NCBI GenBank assembly: GCA_022702705.1
Contig: CM040424.1
Span: forward strand, 80,355,452 to 80,419,451
Length of the DNA stretch: 64,000 nucleotides
Reading direction: 5' to 3'
From: Papilionanthe hookeriana x Papilionanthe teres
Lineage: Eukaryota > Streptophyta > Magnoliopsida > Asparagales > Orchidaceae
Shown here: positions 33,673 to 44,200 of the stretch, piece after piece
Position numbering within the stretch: position 1 is the stretch's first letter
Layout of the letters: each line of letters opens with the position of its first letter
Notes under the pieces: generated by a model
Seen by the model: only the letters and a program-made list of their open reading frames with translations
Told to the model about the DNA's origin: nothing
Databases searched by the model: none
Made by a program: the position numbers and the translations under genes

Positions 33673-33794
33673 ATAGTCTTATATTCTATATTTAGAGAAA
33701 AAATTGAAACTATATAATTCTAATGCATAATAGATATTCTAATTGAGCTATGCCCTAGAGTTTTCCTCTTGTTAGAGCATTTTAACATATATAT

Positions 33795-33841
33795 ATATCT
33801 TCATTTTCCTGTACAGTTTTTATAGTTAAAATAGGGGGAAA

Positions 33842-33844
<3 letters not shown>
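33795..33844. repeat. 50-bp segment repeated inverted at 7789-7838
   Basis: Perfect reverse complement, by eye, of 7789-7838; directly followed by (AT)n at 33845-33910. Confidence 0.85.

Positions 33845-33910
<66 letters not shown>
33845..33910. repeat. (AT)n microsatellite
   Basis: About 66 bp of pure AT. Confidence 0.95.
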
Positions 33911-33912
<2 letters not shown>

Positions 33913-34501
33913 TTTTATTTATGTATACTGAATGATTCTATCCAACAATTAGTCAATTATTAGTTGACACTTACTAGCATGCAACAAAAGTTATACTCAA
34001 GTACTCTTATTTAGGTTGTCAATAAATAGCATCATTTTTTCTTAATTAATTATTTTATTAAAAATTATATTAATAAATTTTAATTATTTATGCACATTGT
34101 GCCTCTCATGTGCATTGGTTAGTTTGTAATGATTATGTTACTTGATCTGGTTAATGGATTCCATATAATAAGTTTCATCTAGGTCAGAATAATCATATTT
34201 CGAGTTGATTCGGTGCCGGCTCGAAATCGGATCGAATTTTAATATGTCAGACTAGAACCAACTTATAGGTGCAGTTATTTTAATTCCGAGTCCGAGCCAG
34301 CTCAACAAGAATTAGGTTGATTTAATCTTTGGTCAAATTTGAATCGAGTCTGCTTGATTTTAGCTCGAAGATTGGAGCGAGCCGAACATTTGGCTCATGG
34401 GACGATTTTTTTGGCTCAATCTTGGACAAAAATTGATTCAATCTTGGAGCCACAATCTCAACCCAATTTATGTGTGATAATAATTATCCTATATCAAGAG
34501 T
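33911..34501. other. Intergenic, no gene
   Basis: AT-rich, then 34195-34450 with GAG/CTCG-rich words reminiscent of a degenerate TGTTCGGCTCG repeat. The frame at 34339-34614 runs into the TRIM LTR and is not a gene. Confidence 0.4.
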
Positions 34502-34505
34502 CATA

Positions 34506-34609
34506 TGTAACGCTCTCAAAAGAACTCTTAAGAGAGGTGAACAGCCCAGGACTTATATATTGTTTTTCGGCCCTACACATAGCCGATGTGGGACTAAATA
34601 TCCCTGACA
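34506..34609 (-). mobile_element. Solo LTR of a TRIM-like element (104 bp)
   Basis: On the minus strand it begins TGTCAGGGATATTTAGTCCC, has TATATAAG, and ends GAGAGCGTTACA. It matches the LTR at 61844-61947 along its whole 104 bp. CATA at 34502-34505 and 34610-34613 is a candidate short target duplication. Confidence 0.7.
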
Positions 34610-34613
34610 CATA

Positions 34614-35937
34614 GCTGAATAATCATATCTCAACTGTATATAAAATTAGTATGGGGATTTACATATATATCACTGAATACCACTCTACTTATGAAGTGTT
34701 TCAATGAAGGTGAGGCTATAACAAATTATGAAGCAATTAGGTGTGGCATGTAAAATGAGTTGTAAAATTTTAAGTGTCATAAAAAATAGATGTAAGTAAC
34801 GATAATGTAGGTCGTAGCAGTGAGCTGTAAAATATCATAATTGATCACGTTGGCAGCGGTGGTGAGCTGCGATAACGTGCGATTGCATTGATCTTAGAGG
34901 CTGTAATAAGGAGTTGTGAGGAGATAACTTCAGAGGTCTATAGAAAGTTGTTACCGTTGCAAGTTATCATCAGATAGCATGCGTCGTTACACTATATACA
35001 GTGGGTGTCATTACATCATCTTCAGAGTGCGTAGTGACACCACAACATACGTTGTTACTTTACAAGGTCCACAAAATATAATTGATAGGAGGCGACTTAC
35101 TGTGGTCGATGACGGCTGATGACCAGTGATCTATAATGGTTAAAGATTGTGGGAGTTGGAAGCGTTCGTCAGGTCTTCAATCTAAAATAAATCTTAAAAT
35201 TATATCATTTTTTTCATATTCAAGTTCAACACTCTTTGAATTTCACAATAGAAGCTATTTTGTCTAACATGCATCAAGGTTTGTGCTTGATAATGTGAAT
35301 TTTTTTTTGACATATTAGCCAAGCAATGGTAAAAATATTGGCATGTGAACAAGATAAACTAATATATTCTCAAAATTGCAATTATAATAGTTTACTTTTA
35401 AAAAATATTGGAAATGTGAGGATTGCAAAGTTGATAATACAACATTAGCTCGATTTTCTTATGTTGTAGATGAAAATATCTTTAAAATAATGAAATATGA
35501 TCATGGCAGTCAAACGATTGTAATTATATGATGTTAGATCACGATAATAGTTAGGAGATGATGGATGAGAAGCGACGATCATATGATAATAAAATTATAA
35601 ATGAAAAAACATCAAACAGGTATGCTATTTTTTATAATATTGTTGAAGTTTGAGCACATTTGTGTGATGTTGTTCCTATTGTGATTAATGAGCTTTACAC
35701 TAACATTTTATTTGTTTTATTGAATTGAACTTGTTAAACTTTAGAAAACAGGACTTTTCTGAACAAACTAATAAATGATACCTATCCTATGTAGTTAGAT
35801 AGTATCTAAAAAAGCTGTCTACAAATGCCCCTCTTTAAATGATGTTTTATCAAGCATCAACTTTTATGTAATTCATAATTGAGCTTTACATTGAATTTTA
35901 ATGGAGTTTTTAAATGATTTTATTCATGAGATATATG
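34614..35937. other. Intergenic, no gene recognised
   Basis: Mixed AT-rich DNA; short TTACATCATC and GTCGTTAC words recur at 34980-35055 without clear structure. Confidence 0.4.
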
Positions 35938-36175
35938 ATATGTTTGGGGCAGCTGCAACTATTTGAAGAAACAGTTGTGAAGTTGTTAAAGAATATGTTG
36001 TTGTTCGAATAACTGTGATGGTTATTATAATTTTATTATTATTATTTTTAAAAGTTAGACCGCAGTTTTCTAACAGTCATCGCAGGTAATGTGACATAGT
36101 GGGAAAACACAGCTTTCAGCTACAACTTTTGAGAACTCAGATAAAATGTAATTTTGTTAGGCAGGAAAAACTTGT
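35938..36175. repeat. GTTTGGGGCAGC MITE fragment
   Basis: TGTTTGGGGCAGCTGCAACT at 35940 matches the left ends seen at 22490, 31790 and 61480. Inside are GATGGTTATTATAATTTTAT and CACAGCTTTCAGC, also shared with the 61.2-61.9 kb copies. Confidence 0.45.
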
Positions 36176-36744
36176 ATTGTGCATGATCAAATCTAATAAT
36201 AAACTATAAGACTTTATTTATTTAACAATCAATTACTTACAAGAACTGTTTCAAGCATGTCTAGTTATTGTATCAAACGATCACAAAGTATGTCTAACAA
36301 TAAACTATAAGTCTTTATTTATTTAATAAAATTTGGACATCATTTAAACTTTAATTAATATTTTCAAAAATTTGAACCACACTTGAAATGCTTGATCTTG
36401 GATTCTTTGAATTTAGATCCTACGACTGGCAGTGGCGGTAAATTTTTCTTACATACGGATGATCCATATTTATGAATAAGTATATTTTTAGTATATTTTG
36501 TGTGTAATCAGTCACTTACGCTTACATTATTCGGACGTAATATTCTCTTCATTAAGAGCTTATTTTACTATAATTCTATTGAAATTAAGATTACTATGCT
36601 TCTTAATTTATTATTAAAAATTTATAATTTAAATTTGCTTCAAAATTAGTGTTTAAGTGAATGAATTTTTAACCACATACCAATGACATAAATTTGCTTT
36701 CTCTTAATGCGATCTTGGGTTATATTATTACCATTTTTTTAAAT
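36176..36744. other. AT-rich DNA, no gene
   Basis: Nothing recognised apart from a repeated CTATAARYCTTTATTTATTTAA phrase near 36200 and 36308. Confidence 0.4.
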
Positions 36745-36902
36745 GGAAAATTTACACATATACCACACAATTGCTATGTATTTATATATTTAAAATTTTA
36801 TTTTAAAATAAATCATAATATTGTTAATGTGATATTAAAAATTTAATTGGTATGAGTGTAAATATAAATATAATATATAATTTGTGGGGTTTGTATGTAA
36901 AT
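36745..36902. mobile_element. TTTACATAC MITE
   Basis: Left end GGAAAATTTACACATATACC, then ACACAATTGCTATGTATTTA. Right arm ATAATTTGTGGGGTTTGTAT, then GTAAAT, ending where the next foldback element begins. Confidence 0.55.
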
Positions 36903-37254
36903 GGAAAAATTATTCCATAAGGATAAAGTATGCAGCGCTGCGTACGTTATTCGCAAATAACCAGCGAATAACCTCCGAGATCGTGTATTTTGAATAACCT
37001 CCTAATAAAGACCCAATAACCTCTGTGATTTCACTTTTATATTTTTATCTGTTTATTTGGGGTATCGGGAGGTTATTGGGAGATTATTGCTCAAATAACA
37101 CTGCAATAACTTTCTATTAACCTGCCTATAACCCCCACAGTTCCATTTTAATATTATTCATGGAGTTATTATAAGTTATTCGATGATCATTCGATGATTA
37201 TTTATAGATACCGTACGCAGCATTGCGCACTTTATCTGCATGTAATAATTTTCC
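36903..37254. mobile_element. Foldback (MULE-like) MITE abutting the monooxygenase promoter
   Basis: Ends GGAAAAATTATTCCATAAGG, then ATAAAGTATGCAGCGCTGCG (left), and reversed GGAAAATTATTACATGCAGA, then TAAAGTGCGCAATGCTGCG (right), form an imperfect ~45-bp inverted repeat. The interior carries repeated AATAACCTCC words and an inverted GGAGGTTATTGGGAG, as in the element at 56999. A clear 9-bp duplication was not found. Confidence 0.55.
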
Positions 37255-37255
37255 A

Positions 37256-37262
37256 TATAAAT
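37256..37262 (+). promoter_or_regulatory. Candidate TATA box of the monooxygenase gene
   Basis: TATAAAT, 173 nt upstream of the ATG and two bases after the edge of the foldback MITE. Spacing would allow a leader of about 140 nt. No experimental support. Confidence 0.3.
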
Positions 37263-37434
37263 TGTCTAAACAAGACTTGCAGCAAATTGTTACTATCGTG
37301 GTGCTACTCCCGCCAGAAACTAGAGCTGAAGAATGAAGACCCTTCACCTCACATCTATCATGGTGCTATAGCCCCCCTTCTCCCACCCAATTCCAGTACT
37401 TCCAAATCAGAGTCTCAGGCCTCGAATCCAATAG

Positions 37435-38248
37435 ATGGCGACGACGATCGCCTCGGCTCTCTTCGTCTCGTATTCTCTTCTCCCGGCCAGAAGAGAACCT
37501 CAGAGGCGAGCATTTAACCCTAGGGCATCATCCAGTTCAATCTCCCGCAAGGAAGATATCATCATTGTCGGCGCCGGCATCTCAGGACTAGCGACCGCTC
37601 TTTCTCTCCACAGGTCTGCTCCTATTCTACTGCCCTTCCATTTTCCGTGACGCTTGAGGTTGAATCAGGGGTTTTCTATTCTGGGTAGGCTAGGCGTCCG
37701 ATCACTGGTGCTTGAGCAAGGAGATTCGCTTCGAACAGGGGGAACCTCGTTGACGCTCTTTAAGAACGGGTGGCGTGTTCTGGACGCGATCGGTGTGGGA
37801 GATGAGCTTCGAAATAGATTTATCGAGATCGAGGGGTAGGTAAATCGCACTGTTTCTACGGGTGGATTGTTAGAGTTAGTCTTGCTTTGGTTTTTGGGTT
37901 GCTTTCTCCTGAACTTTTTATGGAACCAGCTGTGTGCAGTCTTGTGATGAGATCGGCAGATGGGAGGGAGCTGCGGTCGTTTTTGTTTGAAGAGGAAGCA
38001 CCAGGGTAAGACTTAAGAGTAATGAGTATTCACCTTATTGGGTTTTCCGATCATTGTTATTTGAAAATTATGACTTTGGTGACAGACAAGAAGTCCGCGC
38101 GGTAGAGAGGAGACTGTTATTGGAGACCCTTTCAAGTAGGCTGCCTCTCAATTCAATTTTATACTCGTCTAGGGTTCAAGCTATTAAAAAACAAAGAACA
38201 GGCGATACACTTTTAGAACTTGAAGATGGCACTGAAATGCTTGCCAAG
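37435..38248 (+). CDS. Monooxygenase exons 1-4 cluster
   Basis: Four exons separated by short introns encode residues 1-185: leader, FAD GAGISG, LVLEQ...GGTSLTLFKNGWRVLDAI, DGRELRSF and REVRAVERR-type segment (QEVRAVERRLLLETL). Exon 1 ends in a split Arg codon (AG/G), exons 2 and 3 in split Gly codons, and exon 4 in phase 0 after AAG. The donor of intron 4 is AAG/GTAGAT; a MITE arm starts 15 nt downstream. Confidence 0.9.
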
Positions 38249-41200
38249 GTAGATAACAAAAGGAAGATTTACATACATACCGCTCAATTCTCATGTATTT
38301 ACATATCTAACACCTAAACTTCAATTTTACATGTAAATGCCTTTTCTCCCCCTTTGATTACTTTACTAATATTCAAATGTTCAAGTTACCAAATCTCCTT
38401 ATATGTTAGCGTGCCATGACAAAAATGATAAGACTGAACATTTAAAGTTATTCAGTAAACAGTTTTCTAAAATGTTATCTCAATATTTATTCTAGTCAAT
38501 TGCGTGCTGTCTCTTTTGGCTGATATTTTAGATCTTGAGAAGATGTCATTCTCCCGTTCATGCAGACCAGTCTTTGATGATTTGCCTTTTGTATTGCAGA
38601 TGAAATGATATCCAAATGTGTTTAAACATGATTTTGAGTACAATTCAAATGCTTGATATTATAACTTTGGGTCTATATACATTTTAGCAGGCAGGAGCAT
38701 ATTCTCAAGAGTTTATTGTGAGTTAAGAAACATGTAAGTTATTATGATATGTATGAGTATATTCCATTGAAAAAGGTGTTTCTTTTTGGTAGATTGCTCT
38801 GAAACTGGTCCTATATTTAGGTTGATCAGCATATATTGTGGTTGATGTTATCATGCTTTAGTATTTGAGATTTCTTCGATTGCTTTTACTATGAATTCTT
38901 TGCTTGGGTAGATCACATTTATTAGATGAATATAATGACATTTTAACAACTTTAAGATCATGTTAAATCGTCAAGCCCATAGATGCCTACCGCATATGTG
39001 GAAATTAGCTTTGTTATGCGTGAGTGATGCCATGTCGAAATAAGTTGAGCTTTACAATTGCTGCATGCTAGAAAATTTACTGGATAGATGAGAGTGTAAA
39101 TTTATTATTTTAACGTGCATAAAGTTTGACATGCACAGAGAGAAAAGGAATTTATAAGAGTATTGAACGTGGAAAACTTGAGAAGTGAAAAAAATCATAT
39201 GGCTTGAGCCAATTAAAATAATTCGCTTAGCATAAGTACTATGTTACAACATAATAGATATGAAGTATCTTTTCTCATAATTGGAGAAGGTCATGATATC
39301 ATATAATATATAGACATAAAACACACAAGGTGACTTTTTATGGTGGAATGAGGAGGCTTGAGGTTCTAGAATTGTTATCAAGAGATCACTAGTAATATGC
39401 TAGGTCATTATCTTTATAAGAGGAGAATAACGAAGAAGAAATCAATATCGGCTTTAGTAGAGACGGTGGGCGCCACTGTTAATTTCGATGAGGGATACCT
39501 CAATTCTAGATCCAAAATCCAGTTGAGGTTTTATGTTATATTGTTGGTGCTAGCCAATTTCATATTATGCTGTTATTCGCTCATAAATTATTGCCTAAAG
39601 AGTTTTTTTGTTCTTCTGGCAAAAAAGATGGTGAAAACAAGGGCGGCCCTTGCTAAACCTAATGATGTCTTTTTGTATAATTCAATACACAAAGAGAGGC
39701 CCTCATGGTTGACCAGGGTAGTCTAGAAATAGATTGTGGAATTGATGTTCTTATTTGCTTAATTGCTTGATCAAGTATTCCTTGCAATATCTTCATAAGC
39801 AAGAATAATTCTCTTAGTTGTCAAAAGTTCTTAGTATTTGCAAGTTGCAATTGCCCATGAGAGTAGCAAGAGTATCCATGAGGATGAGGCCAATGCATAA
39901 CCGGTAAGTGATCGGTAAGACCATGCCAATATCAAAAACTTAGAAATAATGCCTTGGAACAAATGACAAGGAAAATAAACCATTTGAAGATGAAGAGGTG
40001 ATAAGGAGGGAACCAATGCACTTGTTCAGTTATCACTTAAGAAGGGTTGCAATTTATCACAGATCACAATAAGCACTTTATGTTGATGTATCTACCAATC
40101 ACCCTACAATAGAAACTAACCAAGAGCAACACAAATAACCAAATGCTAGCTTAAAGAACACAAAACAAGAAAACAAGAATGTAACTAAGGACACCAAGAT
40201 TACGTGGTTTAGTCCATAAGGCCTACATCCATGGGAAGGGAAAAACACCAATTCACTAAGGAAATCAACAAGATTACACAGCTTTATTACTGAGAGATGA
40301 GCCCTGTTGCCATACTCTCTCTCATAAACCCGATACAAGATTCCCAAGATCCTCCTTAGTTTCATAAAACCTCTCCTTACCTCACTCTAACAAACTATTT
40401 TCATTCCCATTAAACCCTCTCAACGTGCATCCCTCATTATTTGTAACTAATGAGCCTTCCCCAAGTAGACCAGTTCACCAATAAGAAGCACTTTTTCCTT
40501 CTTTTACAACAGTTGATAGAATTACAGTTATACCGTTGCTTTAGTCCAATAATTGTGAGTCATCACAACAATTCTCCACCTTGACTCTCAATTAAAAAAC
40601 TGCATGATAATGATTCCCTCCTTTCAACCACAATGAGCTATTAAACTTTAGTAGAGTTCACTAAGTCCAGACAGTGTCCGAACTTAGCTGCAGGTAGAAC
40701 CTTTGTGAGCATGTCAGTTTCAGATTGAACAACATTAGAGAAGTTACCAATCACATTTCTTCCGATTAGTGAATATAGAACATTATTTCTAACTCCTTTC
40801 ATGGCAATTAAAGATCCTTTAGTTACTCTAATACATTCATTTCAGCCTTAAAAGAATAGCCACTTGATTCCAATATACTTAAAATAATCAGATTCCTTTT
40901 GAGTTGTTGTATGTAAATGACATTTTGTAGTATTCATTCAGCTCCATCAAACATCCTTATCCTTATTGTCCCACTGCCAACAAACTTGTGAGCTTTGTTG
41001 TCTCCTAGCAGTATTGATCCACCGTTGACCAGTTGGAGTGTCTCAGGTCAATCTTTATGAGAACATATGGAACTAGTAGCCTGAATGAAAAATCCACTCT
41101 TTGCTTGATTCAGACTCAGTAATTACCAAAGCATCAGCTGAATCATAGTCATCAAAGGCTACACTTGCTTCTCCTGATTCTTTTGGCTTTTCTTGATATT

Positions 41201-44200
41201 TTTCTTCCTGTCAGGACAACTTTTCTTTAAGTGACCTTCCTTGTGGCAATGGTAACATTTGAAATGTCCCTTTGATAACTGATTTTCACTCTTCTTTCCT
41301 TGTCTCGATCTTGATCTGTTCTGATTGTTTCTTGAATCCTTCTTGTCCGATATTCCACTAAGGGTAATACCATCTCCGCTGATTTCCTCATTCATGTCAT
41401 GTTTTCTTTGAAGTTTTTTAGCTCTGATCAACGATTGAACCTCTTTTAGCGAAATTGTTTGCACCATTCCATAGAGCATTTATCTTTAAAATGCTCATAA
41501 CTCTTGGGAATAGAGTTTAGCAACAACAGAGCCTTATCCTCTTCATCTATCGTGACTCGATGTTTTCAAGATCATCTATGATCTTATTAAACTCAGCAAT
41601 CTGCTCTGAGATTGATTATCCTTCATGCACCTTGAAGGAGTACAGACGTTGCTTCAAGAAGTGTCTGTTGGCTGGGGATTTCGTCATGTAGAGCAGTTCC
41701 AGTTTAGCCCAGAGTGCCCGAACCATTGTCTCCCTTGACACCCCTCAAAACTTTATCAACCGACTCAAAATTATCATACTATGAGCTTTATCCAAGATAC
41801 TGTTCTTATCATTATCGGACATCTCAGCAGGCAACACAGCTGGTCCTTGCAGGGCTTCCACAACGCCTTGTTGTACAAACATGGCTCTCATCTCGACTCT
41901 CCACAAGCCAAAGTCATCATTTCCTGCGAGTTTTTCTATTTCGAACTTGGCAGATCCCATCGCCGTGGTCTGGTTTCCCACAGACGGTGCCACTTGTTGA
42001 TGTATGTACCAACCACTCTGCAATAGAAACTAACCAAGAGCAATACAAAGAACCAAATCCTAGCTTAAAGAACACATAACAAGAAAACAAGAAAAGAACA
42101 CCAAGATTACGTGGTTCGGTCCATAAGACCTACATTCACGGGAAGGTAAAACACTAATTCACTAAGACAATCAACAATGTTACACAGCTTTATCACTGAG
42201 AGATGAGCTCTCTTGCCATACTCTCTCTTTCATAAACCCGATACATGATTCCCAAGACCCTCTCCTCAGTTTCATAAAACCTCTCCTTACCTCACTCTAA
42301 CAAACTGTTTTCATTCCCCCTAAACCCTCTCAACATGCATCCCTCGTTATTTATTACTAATGAGGCTTCCCCAAGCAGACCAGTTCACTGATAAGAAACT
42401 TTCTTTTCTTCTTCAACAACAGTTGATAGAATTACATTTATACCATTGTCCTAGTCCAATAATTGTGAGTCATCACAACACTTTATCTACAGTGTTCTTT
42501 AAAACTAGATCAAACTATCACTTCAACTCAAATTTAATTGCTTTAGCCGCAGAGATTAGCTATTTTTAGCTAATTCGATCTTTGGGATGACTTAATGAAA
42601 ATGTTACTAGCGTTTCTCTTGTAACTTCAACAATAAGAATTGTGATTACAATCCCTGGACTATACTATAATTTAGATTTGACACATCAAATGCACTAGCT
42701 ACATTGCATGGCCTCATTTTCACAATATGTGGTTGTGTTCACCCTCAATTGTTGACGTGAAAAAAAGTGACGTCCTATCATTATCTTTGTATATTTGAAA
42801 ATTATTTTGATAAAATCTGCTTTCAAAGCTTAGTAGAAATTGATATCTATACAGCAGTAAATATTGTTGAATATTATCCATATAAATTTATGTCTTGTCA
42901 TTATGATCTTTTGTATGTTTGTTCTTCATCTTCATTTAATTTTGCTTGAAGTTTTATGACTATCCACAATGCAGGTTGAAATCTAATGATTCTTTGTATA
43001 TGTGATTTTGTAATGCTCTCTTTTCTATCCTTCTGTCCGCCACCCAGAGCTAGTATTTTTGTGCTGCCAGAACCAAGGACGCTCCATTTTTTGCCCTCTC
43101 CTTATTGTTTTCAAGCTCAACTTCAGCTTCATAAGTGACATCCATCCTCGTTGGCCACCTAATCTTTCCTACATTGTTTCAATGTTCTTCTGCCATCTGT
43201 TCTGGACACTTTATTTTCCTGTAATTAAATTTTGGTACTTTTTGAGCAATTCTCTTTACACAAAAAATAAAAGGGTGAGCGTCTTACCCAATATTAATTA
43301 ATATTAATTAGAATGCATTTTATGATCATTGAATTTCTTATACTTATAAAATTCACCATGATAAGGTATTGTTTTAGGTTAAAGCCTTCTCCAAACAGCA
43401 ACTTGCAAAGAATGTTAGATTTGTGAATTGTTCTTCACGATTTTCACGTGTTAATTCTTGCCTATGCATATCATTTCCTTATCTAACTTCTAACATAATT
43501 ATATTTTTTTCCTAAACTTTTACATCTGAAATTTAATTTTGCAACAGGTTGTGATAGGCTGTGATGGAATTCGCTCACCAGTAGCAAAATGGATGGGTTT
43601 TCCAGAGCCCAAATACGTTGGACATTGTGCCTTTCGTGGCCTTGGACTTTATCCTGCAGGCCAGCCATTTAAAGCAAGAGTGAACTACATTTATGGAAAC
43701 GGACTTCGTGCAGGGTTTGTTCCCGTTTCCCAATCACAAGTTTATTGGTTTATTTGCTTCAACAGCCCAACGACAGGTTTGTTCATTATTCTTGAAGAGC
43801 TTCTGGTATATTCTGTTAATACTTGTGAGCTCTGTTTTGCCATACATTGCCTCGTTTTAAATTTTAATTTAAAATTATTTGAAATCGTTAATATAATGGA
43901 TAAGATTTGAACCAAATCCGATTCTGATTTTTAGATTTAGGGTCTTTTTGGGCAATTGCATCTTAATAATAAGCTGTTGCGTAGCAGCTTTCTGCTATTG
44001 CAGCTAAGTTGGTTGTCTGTTTATTTTTTGCAGTTTGAAAACAGTTGTGCTGCAGCTGTTTCTGGACAAATGACCATTCTGCCCCTGTATAATAATATTT
44101 TTTACAACATAATTCTTCATACGAGTACATTGCATGCTTTAAATACAAATATCTAGTGCAAAACATTACAAAATAAATATAGATACAACACTAAACAGTG

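Larger units (their letters stand above)
40076..42485 (-). mobile_element. Gag-only, pol-deleted copia LTR retrotransposon in intron 4
   Basis: Left LTR 40081-40570 (490 bp) and right LTR 41995-42480 (486 bp) begin and end TGTTG...CAACA and look about 90% alike. The 5-bp target duplication CTTTA is perfect at 40076-40080 and 42481-42485. The element reads on the minus strand: PBS TGGCACCGTCTGTGG just inside 41995, gag, then remnants of pol, and a polypurine tract AAGGTGGAGAAT at 40571-40582. The internal region is only 1,424 bp. Integrase core, RT and most of RNase H are missing, so it could only move with help. Confidence 0.9.

Noticed and set aside
41714..42079. 121-codon plus-strand frame
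   Set aside because: Antisense shadow of the copia gag start and LTR of the intron-4 element.
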